Assembly: GCA_019914945.1 (NCBI GenBank)
Contig: CM034107.1
Span: 11,036,001-11,100,000, forward strand
Reading direction: 5' to 3'
Source: Typha latifolia
Taxonomy: Eukaryota > Streptophyta > Magnoliopsida > Poales > Typhaceae
Length of the DNA stretch: 64,000 nucleotides
This document shows positions 1 through 14,601 of this stretch, one piece after another. Position 1 is the stretch's first letter, and the number at the start of each line of letters is the position of its first letter. Below the pieces are notes generated by a model that searched no databases, was not told the DNA's origin, and saw only the letters and a list, made by a program, of their open reading frames with translations. The translations under genes were made by a program, and so were the position numbers.

Positions 1-153
1 CTGATTCAATTCTAAGTTTAAAAGAAAAAAATGATGAATTTTCTCAAATCTCATTTGATAAATTTGTATTATTAATGTGACTTTTGAAGTGGACTACTGA
101 TAGGATTAAGTATATGAGAAATGATAATTAATAATAGGAGTAGGAAGACTGAC
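1..153 (-). other. Intron 2 of the ammonium transporter gene (partial)
   Basis: AT-rich sequence following the donor at 153. No coding segment is seen. The next exon must lie left of position 1. Confidence 0.7.
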
Positions 154-1191
154 CTGCCCCCGGGGTGATGCAAACAAGTCCGGTGATCATCCCCTGGACG
201 GCGCCGACGACCGACGGCTTCCCGAAGAAGATGACGTCGAGCGTTGTCCACGTCAGCAGGCTCGTCGCAGCGCAGATATGCGTGTTGAGCACGGCCATCG
301 AGGAGTCGATGTTTGCCGCGTAGGTGGCCCCGCCGTTGAACCCCGTCCACCCCATCCACAGCAGCCCGGCGCCGGCCATCACCAGCAGCACGTTGTTCGG
401 CGGGAACCGCTCTCTATCCGCGTTCGTCCTCGGCCCCACCTAATCCCATCACAACGATTCAATTCGAGTTGTATCACTTTACTCGCAAATCATAAAAGAT
501 ACTAGTTAAGGCTTACCCAGTAGGCGGCGGTGAGGCCGCCGATGCCGGAGGAGAGGTGGATGACGTAGCCGCCGGAGTAGTCGATGACACCCCAATGGAA
601 CAAGAAGCCGCCGCCCCAGAGGGAGAAGGCGCCGACGGTATAGGAGAAGGTGATCCAGAGGGGGACGAAGGCCATCCAGGCCTTGATGTTCATCCGGCCG
701 AGGAGGGAGCCAGCGAGGAGGATGACGGCGATGGCGGCGAAGGAGCACTGGAAGTAGACCATGGTGGCCGCCGGGTAGAAGGGCGCGATCATGGGCGTCT
801 CGACGGTGTTGCCGTCTTTGTAATAATGGAGGGTGGCAGGGAGGGTGGATCGGCGGATCAAGAACTTGTGGACGAGGGCGGGCTTGGCCTTGCCCCAGAA
901 GGGGAGGAGCTTGTCCCCGAACGACATGTGGTAGCCCCACGTCACCCAGCAGATCCAGACGGCGGCGAAGGCGTAGAGCGCCATGAACGCCGAGTTGATC
1001 GCCCACTTCTTCTTCACGACGCTGCCGTACAGGATGACCAGGCCCGGCATGCTCTGGAGCCCCACCAGCGTCGCCGACACCATCTGCCACGTGTTGTCCC
1101 CTTTGTTCAGCCAGTCAGGGGTCGACGCCGACGTGTTCTGGTATGCCATCGGCACCACCGTCACCGCCACCGCCACCGCCGCCGCCGCCAT
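154..1191 (-). CDS. AMT2/AMT3-type ammonium transporter, 3' part missing at window edge
   Basis: High-affinity ammonium transporter of the plasma membrane (Amt/Mep/Rh family). Exon 1 is 517-1191 and exon 2 is 154-439; the 77-bp intron joins TAYW to VGPR in frame. A donor (CAG/GTCAG) at 153-152 starts another intron that leaves the window, so the C-terminal third is absent. Visible hallmarks are the N-terminal membrane segment with [17 protein letters not shown], the pore-region YFQCSFAAI and the first pore histidine in [13 protein letters not shown]. The short first segment and the exon layout resemble the AMT2/3 branch rather than the usually intronless AMT1 branch (known of the family). The ATG at 1191 is the first in frame and sits in a GCC-rich context. 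The start of the protein is an alanine/valine repeat encoded by GCC triplets. Family call is firm; subfamily AMT2 versus AMT3 is not resolved. Confidence 0.93.
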
Positions 1192-2020
1192 GACTATTTC
1201 GGCTCTTTCTCTTCCTTACAAGTAAGAAGAGAGAGAGAGGAGATACCGATAGATTCTTCCTATTGTATTTGAAGGATTATTTTTAGAGTTAGAATATCCA
1301 TCCCTCTACTCTTAGTCGGTAATATCATTATTTTAGTTATATCATAAAGAGATTTTTGACATGATAAAGGTATTATGATACTTCTTTTATATATATAAAA
1401 AAAAGAAACTAAATTTCAATGAAAAAGTTAACAACAAGAGAACAAAGTGATATAAATAAAAATTTAAACATCAAATATCAATTAGCCAATTACAATGTGC
1501 CAAATACTCTGTACAAAACTCCAGCACCCAATTGTTTCTATAGATATCTCAGGAGTGGCAAGGGCATTGCTGTTAGTTAATCAATTAATTAGCACCGATA
1601 ATTGAAGCATTAATTAGCAATACTCTAATTAGGAAGCCATTAGTGAAGTAGCTTCATGTGTCTCATCTTTTGTTTGTTTCTCCAAGTCAACTCTTTTTTG
1701 GGATGGTGTAACAAGCAAGCTCTTGTGAAATTAATGTCCGTAATTAGGTCGAACTAAACTTAGCTCCAAATTAAAAATCATCACCTTGTTTGTAGCCTAT
1801 AAACAAGCATCATCACCTTGTTTCCAAGAAGGCAACAAGTATTTTATGTCAGGAATCCTAAATTTTCTTTTATAAATTTATTATTAAAATATTCTAGCTG
1901 CCATTTATGAGACATGGTTATGAGATTGTTTACAACTAAGGGATATATATTAAAAAAAAAATCAGAGAAGATATTTCTTGTCAACTTATGCAAGAAAACT
2001 GTTGCTTTTCATAATTTGAT

Positions 2021-2051
<31 letters not shown>

Positions 2052-2991
2052 CTTCTTTTTATTATTTAAAAGGTTGTAAATTATAAATACAAGAAAGTAA
2101 GATTTAGACATCATCACATTAATTTCTTTTCCAAGCTATAAGATAAGTATCTAATACCACAAAGAAATGAAGAGAATATCTTCATCCATTTCCTGCCACA
2201 AATTCTCCTAATAGGTGATGTTATCTATTGACTTAATAAAAGATTTAATGAATCTAAGAACTTTAATAAAGGAATGTTACAAGTCACATCATTTAACCAA
2301 AGTTCACTCTATTTGCCTTATACCAATGGAGGAAGTATAATTAGGGTGTAATTATCTAAAGAATCATGTGTATTTGCATTCTTGTAGCTTATTAATTTCT
2401 AATGAGCTAATGCATCTACTCATCTAGTATGTACAAATTGCACAAAATTATATAGTTCCTGTGGATTGTTTTAAATAAACCATCTGATGTTTATTTTTAG
2501 ACAAACTTAGGTAGCAAGAAAGCTAATATGTTTACACTAATCTAAGCTAATACATACTAAATCCACTCATTATCATACTCTGAGAAACTTAGTTGGGTTC
2601 CTTATCTGCCAATTAAGGCCTTGGGTAGCTCTCTTTGAAGCCCAAGCCCAAATCTATAGTTCAAGTAATTAAGAAAGATGGAGGATGGCTAATTTCAAGT
2701 GATTGCTAATGGTGTAAAGGATAAATAAGAACCATTATTTCACAAGGATAAATAGTATTTAAGATGGAATATTGCTTCACCTTAAGCATGTCAAATTGTC
2801 AATGAGCTTCCTGACAAATGGAGTTATATCAACTTTGATAATTTTACACATCAACAAAAGGAATCAAATACACAAAATAAGAAAAAGGAAGAGGGGGGAA
2901 ACAAAAATCCACACAAAGACATTACAATAATTATCAATACAACACTAATCTTTTTTTACTTCCTTTTATTTAACTTCTCTTCATTCCATCA
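1192..2991. other. Intergenic, AT-rich
   Basis: Spacer between the ammonium transporter start and the SnRK2 stop. It holds a (TA)n microsatellite at about 2023-2052 and no ORF, RNA gene or clear transposon. The part next to 1191 should hold the transporter promoter and the part next to 2991 the kinase 3' UTR. Confidence 0.6.
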
Positions 2992-5413
2992 TCAACTGAT
3001 TTGGTATTCCCCACTGGCATGGACTTCCCTGACCCTCTTATCATACTCATCTTCGCCGTCGTCATCCTCCTCCTCTTCCACGCCCTCCTCTTCTTCTTTC
3101 TCTTGATTACCTTCCTCCTGGTCTTCTTCCTCTACCCACCCGAAGCCTGCCAACGGAGTGGACGATGGCGGAGGAGTCCTAGCCTCATCTACAATCTTCA
3201 TGATCTCCTCCACGCTCTGTAAGGAGTAAGTAGGGGCACTGTTATCCTTCTTATAGTACACTGCTTGCCCTCCTTCTGTTAACTCCCTAGGCAAGTTCTT
3301 TAAAAACCATGGGTGGTTTCTGATCTCCCTAATTGTTATCCTCTGCACAACAATTGAACATACAATTGAACAAAAGCAACAAAACAAAAACAAACAAAAA
3401 AGTTTGACATTATCAAAGTTATTGCATGATTTGAAGTACCCTTGCTGGACTAGCGACGAATATTCGAGAGATGAGTTGTCTACAATCCTGCGAAATGTGA
3501 ACATAATCGGGTATTTTGTATTGAACCGACATTATTCTCTGCGATCAGAGGAGGACGACATCCAGAATTAATACACATAAAAGAAAGAAAAACTTCAAAT
3601 TGAAATAGGAAATTATGACTTTGAAGGGCTTTAATTACCCCAATGGTCTTTCTGAAATTTCTAGGGTCATCAGGGTCTTCAAATGGGTAAGCTCCTACCA
3701 GCATCACATAGAGAGTTACCCCACATGACCATACATCAGCCAGCTACATTAATATAACAAGAATCATTAAAGTTAGGCATAATGAATTATGCTATAACTC
3801 TCCAATATAATGCTTAAAAAGAAAAAGGAAAAAGAGATCAAGTATAAAAATATCTTAAGTCCAAAATGGATCTATTCTTAGGCAGTAGAAGGTCCAAAAG
3901 GTATTATCATGACAAAAACTCTCTATCAAGGGTTAACATCAAGAGGCCTCAAAATGAGACTCTGAATATGTACTTCATTGTCAAAAGGAGGTCCACTAAG
4001 TATGGCATCAATGCAGCCACGCCAAAGACTAGTGGAAATATCAAAGTAGACCAAATCTCAAGTACAATAAAATTATAACCTTAGGGTTAATTATCACTAT
4101 ATCTAATTCATAGTATTAGTAAAAGCAGTCTTAATAATATTATTAGTGAAGATAGACTCGAAACAATCCTACTGTTGTCAATGATAAAATTGTTCTAATT
4201 AGTAGTAGCGGTAAGAGTGCAAAATTCAGCCAACTATGGGCTGACAAGTATGCTGCTGTAGGAACTTCCTACACTCATGGCTGCAGCGGATCCACTCCCA
4301 GCACTATCATTGGGGCGAATTCCACTCACCAACCCACCAGAGCAATCAAGACTGCGACCGAGATTACGCCCACTAAAATTCTAGATCGCCCACGTGGCAA
4401 TCATCCAGCGGCACAAGGGGGGAGAACGTGAATATTACGGAACTGACCTTGCCGTCGTACTCGCGCCGCGACAGGACTTCGGGGGCGATGTACGCCGGCG
4501 TGCCGACCGTCGACTTCGGCCTCGAGTGCAGCAGCGATGACTGCCGGAAGTCAAAAGCCACCGTTTTTAGTACAGAAATCGACAAGAAGTAAGAACATGT
4601 TTGTTAGATTTGAACAATAAAAATGAGACCTTGGAGTAGCCAAAATCGCAGATCTTGAGGCGCGGCGCTGGGCTCCCGTCGAGTAGAGTATTCTCAAGCT
4701 TCAAATCTCGGTGACAAATTTGCTGCAATAATTTGATCTAATTTGTTTAAAAAAGAAAAGAAAAGAAAGAGAGCTTAAAATCTGGATTTGGGGGGTTTAC
4801 CATGAAATGGCAGTAGCTAACGCCGCAGATTAGTTGCTGGAAGAAGTATCTGGCCTAAAAAAGATAGAAGCATTAATTTTGATTAAAAGAAAGCTAAGAA
4901 AAGCGGAAGTTAGTGTAATAAAACCTCATCTTCGCTAAATCTTCCGGCGTTGCAGATCCGCTCGAAGAGCTCGCCGCCGGCGGCGTATTCCATCACGATC
5001 GCCAGATGCGTCGGCGTAACCACAACCTACAAAGTTTCAAGAAAAAAACCCCTCAATTTTTATTTTTTAAAAAACAAAATTTATTTTATTTTTGAATTGA
5101 AGCCCTAATCTTCGATTACATGCACCTCTCTGAATCGGATTATGTTTGGGTGGCGGAGGGATCGGTGATTAATGATCTCTCTGGCCACATTCTCGTCAAT
5201 CTGCACCAGGAATCACGAAGAACAGAGCGAGTCACGGCCGTTGGATAACGAATCAGACGAGGAATCGCTCGAAATTTGGGAATAAAATCAAACCTTTTGG
5301 CCCCTGGGTATATACTTCATAGCGACGAGCTCCTTCGTCTCCTTGTTCCGCATCAATCGCGCCACGCCGAAGTTGCCCGATCCGATGTCCTTCAACAACT
5401 CGTACTTATCCAT
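2992..5413 (-). CDS. SnRK2 serine/threonine protein kinase, subclass I (SAPK4-7-like)
   Basis: Osmotic-stress/ABA-network protein kinase. Nine exons join without a frame error: 5294-5413, 5126-5200, 4925-5026, 4801-4854, 4630-4722, 4448-4540, 3639-3743, 3440-3538, 2992-3342, giving 363 residues. Nine exons is the conserved SnRK2 structure. Visible motifs are the Gly loop GSGNFGVA (11-18), ATP lysine in VAMKYI (33), HRDLKLEN (121-128), DFG (143-145), an activation loop with the conserved serines in [13 protein letters not shown] (153-165) and APE (167-169). The C-terminus is a Glu-rich acidic tail ending in [10 protein letters not shown]. Glu-rich tails mark subclass I, the ABA-insensitive or weakly ABA-responsive group (family knowledge). 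A G-box lies upstream. No lesion is seen; all catalytic residues are present. Confidence 0.96.
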
Positions 5414-5580
5414 GTCTTTCTACTCCTAATCCGCTTCGATTTCAGAGATGGAAGAGAGAAGAGAGAGGAGAAAAGTCAGAAGCTTTCAGAACGCTCTGAG
5501 CTCGGAGGAGGAGGTGGTGGTGGTGGTGGTGGTGGAGACGAAGGTTAACAAGAATTAAAGAGATGAGATTAAGAGAGAAG

Positions 5581-5586
5581 CACGTG
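5581..5586. promoter_or_regulatory. G-box/ABRE-like CACGTG upstream of SnRK2
   Basis: A perfect CACGTG core lies about 170 bp upstream of the SnRK2 start codon, with another ACACGTGG near 5921. Such cores bind bZIP/bHLH factors and would fit a stress-kinase promoter. The match is short and only suggestive. Confidence 0.3.
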
Positions 5587-7178
5587 GAGAGGAGTATTTT
5601 ATCCTCCGATTCTTTTCTTTATTATTCGGTTTGCAGTTTTTAATCTGTGTAAAAGAAAATTTCCCCTAATTTTTATATTATATAACTCTACTGATTAAAT
5701 TACTAAAATATTAAATTAAATTAATTCAAACTAATTAAATAGAAAATCATCTTTCTCAAAACTAAACTCTACAATAAACCACACATCCACACAATACTTT
5801 TTTTTTTTTCTGATATTAAGGTATTAATAAAAAAAATAGAGAAAAGATAAGATGTGATTTAATAAAATTTTCTTTATTTTAGTGTAGCCATGTTAGTGCA
5901 TGGCTAATTATTATATTACTACACGTGGATTCGTACAGCATCTATTTAAGATAAGTGGGGCCCACTTATGTCGGCCGTGGATAACTTATCCGAGAATAAG
6001 TGCACAGTGGAAAAGGAGCAAAGCCGTATCCGGCGGCATGGGGATAGGGTAGGGTGGCGTAACTGGCCTTTGACCAGGTTAATTTGTAAATTGGACGTTT
6101 TGACCTGGTCTGTTGACTAAAAGAATAATAAAAGTTAATATTTCCTTTAAACACAAAGGCATTGATTTATATAACTCATCAAAGAAAAAAAATAAAACTT
6201 ATACTTAGGTATGCTCTTATACCAATTAAAAAACTTAAGGTAACTCTCGAGGTTGATCTCTTCGTCTTAGTAACCCTTGAGATGTAGTTGTTCTATTAAT
6301 GGCACTAAAAGATGATATCTAGATTTAATTAAACCCTTTTATATTCTTAGAGATAAGATAAATATCTCTTCAAAAATTCTCTATAGATTCATTTAGAGAT
6401 AAAATCAAATCTAAGTCAAATTAGATAGTGTGCCTTATTCATATGGTAGACTAAATAATTGAATGTAGAGTGACTATTTTTGTGTCATTAGGTAAAATTT
6501 TATACTTCTTTGACTATCATGACATCGTTTAAGTACTTCAATAACGATTCTAAAATCGTTTCGAATACTTTGACTTTAAAATTAATCTTCTACTTCAATA
6601 TTCTTCGTTAAATACTTCATAACTTATTATAATTTGTGCATATACTCATACATAAAATTTAGACACATTACATGAATATAAATTATATTTTAAAATATAA
6701 TTTATCAATTACATAAGTACAAATAAACCTAACAAAAGACGTTAGTATTAGCAATTCAGCATATAATATTAATAATTTATTTGTATCAAAGAAAGTATAT
6801 ATTACTATAATACTCATATCATATTATTCCGTGATCGTATATTTAAATAATAACTAAGATTTGAAAGTTATAACTTAGATTAGAGAAGATAGAAGCTGTT
6901 GAAAATATATTTTATTTTTAATTTAATAAAAGGGGAAGAATAGCTATGATCTTTTAATGTTTATTATGCTGAGAATTATTTATATTGTTAGTACCAAAGA
7001 GCATAGCATTTAAGGGATGCAGTTCTCAATAAGCAAAGATTAGAAAATTTCTATACTCATGTGATCACATGATGCTTTACATAAATCTAGATCTAAACCA
7101 ATTTATTAAACAACAACATATAACCTGAGAGTTATCTACATTGAGTTAAGTTTCAATTATTCTAATTCTATTTCAACT
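5587..7178. other. Intergenic, AT-rich
   Basis: Divergent spacer between SnRK2 and the tRNA/V-ATPase side. Mostly AT-rich with short homopolymers. I see no gene, no terminal inverted repeats and no retrotransposon motif in it. Confidence 0.5.
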
Positions 7179-7250
7179 GGTTCTATGGTGTAGTGGTTAG
7201 CACTCCAGACTTTGAATCTGGCGACCTGGGTTCGAATCCCGGTAGGACCT
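7179..7250 (+). tRNA. tRNA-Gln (anticodon TTG)
   Basis: A 72-nt cloverleaf without intron. The acceptor stem pairs GGTTCTA with TAGGACC and the discriminator base is T. The anticodon stem CCAGA/TCTGG closes the loop CTTTGAA, so the anticodon is TTG, reading CAA. The T-arm contains GGTTCGAATCC (B box) and the D-arm GTGTAGTGGTTAGC (A box), so the internal Pol III promoter is complete. A T-run starting at 7251 is the terminator. CCA is not encoded, as expected for a nuclear gene. Confidence 0.97.
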
Positions 7251-7257
7251 TTTTTTT
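7251..7257 (+). terminator. Pol III T-run after tRNA-Gln
   Basis: Uninterrupted run of T directly after the discriminator base. Confidence 0.8.
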
Positions 7258-7613
7258 AAGTTTTCATTAATTGGACGAACATTTTATGGTGAATATGGCG
7301 TCATCCATTTATAATTGATTAATTTCACGTGATCACCATCGGTGCAACACGTGGAAAATCCAGTTACCGTACAATGAGATTACGTCCCAAAAGACGATCC
7401 AGCCATTTCATCCTTCTCCTATTCCCAAAGCTAACATTTAAAATGAGGCCGTAAATTTAATAAAAATACAGGGGTATTATTGTACCTCTATAGTCGCCTT
7501 CCACCCATCGTCCCCGATTCATTTCCTCACAAAGATCTCGAACTAGTCCAGAGAGATCAAAGAAAGTAGTAGGGTTTCGTGAAATCGAGGGTTTCTGCGA
7601 TCTCTCTGCGACG

Positions 7614-10600
7614 ATGTCTTCTTTCGCCGGTGATGAGACCGCCCCCTTCTTCGGATTCCTTGGTGCCGCCGCGGCGCTTGTTTTCTCATGTAAGCTGATC
7701 CGATATCCGATCTCCCTCCTTCTTTTCCAGTGTTTCGACCCGGAGATAGGTTTTTTTCGTTGTTGATGAGAGTTTTAGTACGTGATGGGTGTTATAGGTA
7801 TGGGGGCGGCGTATGGGACGGCGAAGAGTGGGGTCGGGGTTGCGTCCATGGGTGTGATGAGGCCGGAGCTCGTGATGAAGTCGATCGTGCCCGTGGTCAT
7901 GGCTGGAGTGCTCGGGATCTATGGTTTGATCATTGCTGTGATCATTAGTACCGGGATTAACCCTAAGGCCAAGTCGTATTACCTCTTTGATGGGTATGCG
8001 CATCTCTCTTCTGGGCTTGCTTGTGGTCTCGCTGGGCTTTCGGCTGGGATGGCGATCGGGATCGTCGGTGATGCCGGAGTCAGGTGATCATCTCTTCAGA
8101 TCTGAGATTTTTTTTTAATTTATCGATTGAGGTTAAGACTTTTTTTATTAAAAAAAAAACTAGAATTTTGGCTAATTTCTGTTTGAAGTTATTTATTGTG
8201 TTATTATTACATGTTTTGGTTGTTGATGTTGGGTGTCCATCTGTAATTGGGTAATTGTTTTCTACTCGATGTTATATTGGTAACAGTTCAGATTTCTATT
8301 TGTGGTTTACAACAAAGAAATTTTTTATCCTGATCTAAGTTGGAACTTTAACTTTTCTCATTTTCCACCCATTATTAGTTTCTATGATTTGAAGCAGATA
8401 CTTGAAAAAACAAATAAATTGTGACCTAATGCATTTTAGTTTTGTATAATGAGTGGCAGATTGACTAATGGCTATGGAGATCAGTCTGGTTTAATGTTGT
8501 CGTATCACGTCCTAGGAAAAGCCCACATATGATTTGGGTGAAAGTTTATTTGGATGATCGAGATAGAATCCTTGATTCTGATCCTCACTAACTGGATAAT
8601 GTAAACAGTAAGCCAAATGCATGAAAATGCTTTTAGGAAGATTATCTTTTCCATCATCATAGTGGAGATAATAATTTCCTTCAGTTACATTAGCTAGCAT
8701 TGTGTTTTTCAGTCAAGTTTAGAATGATTCTCTTATGCTTTACTGAGAGAATCCACATTTTGTTTGGTTACCACTGAGATGATTTGTTTAGCATAGAATA
8801 GCTGAATTCAGAGGATGGTGGAGGACAGTGAGAACTAATTACAATAAAAAGGAAATTGGAAAAGTTGATGATAATTTGACGGAAAGTTTAAGGATATTAA
8901 TTGATGAATTTATTCTGTGAAAGTATGACATTCTATGTTCAATGTAACCAGTGGATGTTAGACCTTTTGCCAATATGGATAAGAATAGTCAATATGGTAG
9001 ATTAGCTAAGACTAGACAACTATTTGAGCCTAGAAATTCTGTTGACATTCGCTGATACGAAAAAAAATAAGGATTTCATTTCACTAGTATTTAGGTTGCT
9101 AGTAACATAAAGATGCGAGAGGATAAAATGTGATGTTTAATGATCACATCTCAAGGCGCAAGTTTTGATATCAAATTTAAGGATTGACAATGTTTCAGCA
9201 CTTGGTAGGTGAGTAACACACCCCGAACAGTCCAGTCGCGTGTTTTATGGTTAGGTTCTTAATATTTCTATTTCTCCTTTTCTCACTTCTTTTGTTTCTT
9301 TCCTCTCTTTTTTTTCACATTTTCACTCTATTTAAGGTACTTTAATTATATTGAATACACATCATGTGCTTTCATCATTGGAGCTACGTGGTGCCTTGGC
9401 TGCCCAGGCACTGTGTTTGCCTTTTACTATATTGACCATTCAACTAGCTTCGCTAGCTTTCTATCACCATTGTAGTGTCATGAAGCATCCATTTTTCTTT
9501 CTTATGAATAAAATACAGTTAGTCTGTTGTTAATATTTTGTAGTTCCTCTACTCCCCTTGCATTCTTTATATGAAATCAAGTCAATTTATTTTCACATAT
9601 CTGCATCTGAGCACTGACATTAGATCTGCATCCTGAGGAGTGGAATTATGTCATGCTCCAAGTGCTGTACACAGTTTGTTGTAGCAGAATTTAGGATTTA
9701 TTGGTAATAACTTTTTAGTTGAACACATACAGCATGATGGTCACTATCTCAAATAAGATATATGTTCACCGCCTTATTAGGTTATACTGCTACTGCCACA
9801 ATGAATAATCATATGCTACTCAATTCATAATGTTCTATGATAGGATGCATCTTAGAATAAGATGCAGGAGGAGGATATGCCATTTGTCTAAGATGCTTGT
9901 TTTCTGCCTCCTTAGGGGGATTTCTACCCCCATAATGAACAATACCATGTTACTCGATCTGCCCATACTATGAAGATCAGAATATTAGGTAACTGAAAGG
10001 TCAGTTTGCATGATGAGTCATATGTGCAAGATCAACTCATATATATTGTTAAATCAACAAAATTCTGTTTCAAATATTGATGATTCCAATGTGGTCAATG
10101 ATAGACCAGTGCATTTGGCATCTTGATGGAAGGCCTCAGTAAGAAAATGCAGAGAAGTCAGAGGACTACTGGGCAATGGGAAAAATGTGGAAGGAAGTTT
10201 GATATAAGATTTGGACAAGTTAGTGACAATGTTCTACTTTCTAGATTGATTACTCTATATCATGAGTAAGTGTTCTACAAGACCGGGTGATGAAGTGAAG
10301 TGCATAGATTTTGCTTGTCAATCATAGTATGTCAATTCGAATTTTGCAGATCTTGTTGTCATTGTGGAGGTTATATAGTTTAGTTGCCAGCCTGCCAGTT
10401 TTTGGTACTGTCACCAATCATTTTCTTAAATTGGATGATTGTATCTCTCTCACACTGCAACTATACCAAGACAAAGGTGGTGGCTTATACTTTGCTGTAA
10501 TTGAAGAGTGGATAGCACTGAAGTTGAAATTAATGTAATTTGTTTATGGTGGGTTTTATTAGAAACATGATTATTTGGCTATGCCATAATTTATGGCGTT

Positions 10601-10831
10601 GTCCTTTGGAACTGAACGATGAGTTCTCAATATTACCGGAAATGTCTGATCTTTACTTTTCTTCCTGCTGCCTAACTGTAGCCCAAATGCTGTTTCAGGG
10701 CAAACGCACAGCAGCCAAAGTTGTTTGTGGGCATGATCCTCATTCTTATTTTTGCTGAGGCACTTGCTCTCTATGGTCTCATTGTTGGCATCATCCTCTC
10801 ATCTCGTGCTGGCCAATCTCGAGCAGACTAA
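7614..10831 (+). CDS. VHA-c: V-type H+-ATPase 16 kDa proteolipid subunit c
   Basis: Proton-carrying rotor subunit of the V0 sector in vacuolar and trans-Golgi membranes. Exons are 7614-7689, 7798-8083 and 10699-10831; they join in frame to 164 residues, the usual length. The protein has four hydrophobic helices: the first in [18 protein letters not shown], the second around [16 protein letters not shown], the third in [17 protein letters not shown] and the fourth in [20 protein letters not shown]. The last contains the proton-binding glutamate in [10 protein letters not shown]. The second intron is 2.6 kb, most of the gene length, and holds nothing recognisable. The ATG at 7614 follows a GC-richer 5' UTR. 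Functional call is secure. Confidence 0.97.
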
Positions 10832-13204
<2,373 letters not shown>

Positions 13205-14601
13205 AGTTCCGCAATGCAATGTGTAGCTCCATACTGAAACTTTCAATAGTAAATATTGTATGTCAGTAAAAGATATTTGTTTCTTCTGTGTCAGTAGCCC
13301 AGGTGATTCACTGCCTCCCTCTCGCCAAAATGGGATGGATTTGCTTGGAAGCCCTTTTCCCGCCTGCTCATGAGCGTTGCACTGCTTCATTGGTCTACTA
13401 TGTAATTCAGCAATAAGTGTTGTTGGAGAAACTATTTTGATCTGTTAAAGATATAAATAGCCATATCTTTCATGTTTACATTTTAGGTCATGTGACTTTA
13501 GGCAATGCAGAATATATGGTAAAAGTTTTGAAGACTGTTGAGTAATATGATTTGATATGAGTACTTGGCTGTGAACATTTCCATCTAAATGGTGGTTGAT
13601 ACTTCTTTTAAATTGATGTATTGATTTCATTTTGTGTGAGTTATCAATGTTATTCATTATGTTGTAGTCACTTACAAAAAAGATATTATATTAACTATAT
13701 TTAAAGTATAGTGTCAAGTGTTTTTTTTCCCTTGCAAAAATTATGAATAACAAGTTTGTTCATTAAACAACACAATGGATTTTTTGTTTTTTGGGTTTGA
13801 GAAAAGTGGGTGAAGTCTAGTTATATTTATTCAGGAAGAAACAGAGAGGGGAGAGGGAGAACAGAGCTAGAGCTACAATGGAGAAGAAAGTGTTGAAGCT
13901 CACCAAACAATGGTGAGGGAATGAGAATAGCACAAGGAAAAAATTATAACTAATTATAATACATACTAAATATATACATATATATTAAAAAATTACTTGA
14001 TAATGCGAAGATGATTCACTGAGGTTGACTTTATACTCCTTTAAAGATATACTTGCCTTTCGAGAATTGAGAGGGCAAAAAGCAACTTTTCATGCAGTTA
14101 TATTCTTCATTTGTTCACTTTGCAGTGAAGTAAATCTCAACAAACTGCTATTTGCTTGTATATATACTTGGCTTTTGAGAGGGAAAAAAAGAAAGCAACA
14201 TCATAAAGTAAGTGCCAACCCTTTGATCAAGATGTCATATGGTCTCAAAAAACATTAAATATTTTCTTAAGATTTGCAAGAAATTTCTTATTGAATGTAT
14301 TTTGCATTGTATTGTAACGCGTACATTAATTTTCTGATTTAGATTAGCAATCTAAAAATTGAGCCTAAAAGTAAAGAAGCAGGGGGCAATTATACATTCA
14401 ATAAGAACAATTTTAGTATACAAAGATTCAAGCTTATATAAGTGTGTTATCTTGGGAATACATAAGGTAAGAGTTTCCAGCTCCAGAGATCGTTCAGAAG
14501 AAAGAAAATCCCTGACATATATACAGAGAGAATTCTGCGGCACAAAAACACCGATATAAATAGCAAAAGAAGGAAAATATGTACACCAACTAGATCAAGC
14601 A
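13205..14601. other. Intergenic, convergent spacer
   Basis: Lies between the 3' ends of the acetyltransferase (+) and FBP7-like (-) genes. It contains short AT-rich and GA-rich tracts (about 13850-13880) but no gene or element that I can support. Confidence 0.5.

Noticed and set aside
556..1272. 238-codon plus-strand frame over the ammonium transporter exon
   Set aside because: Antisense shadow; Glu/Gly/Arg-rich, no domain, and the minus strand encodes the transporter.
5500..5546. Gly-run (GGAGGTGGTGGT) frame at 5276-5548 as a gene
   Set aside because: Plus-strand frame antisense to SnRK2 exon 1 and its 5' UTR; the glycine run is a GGT microsatellite.
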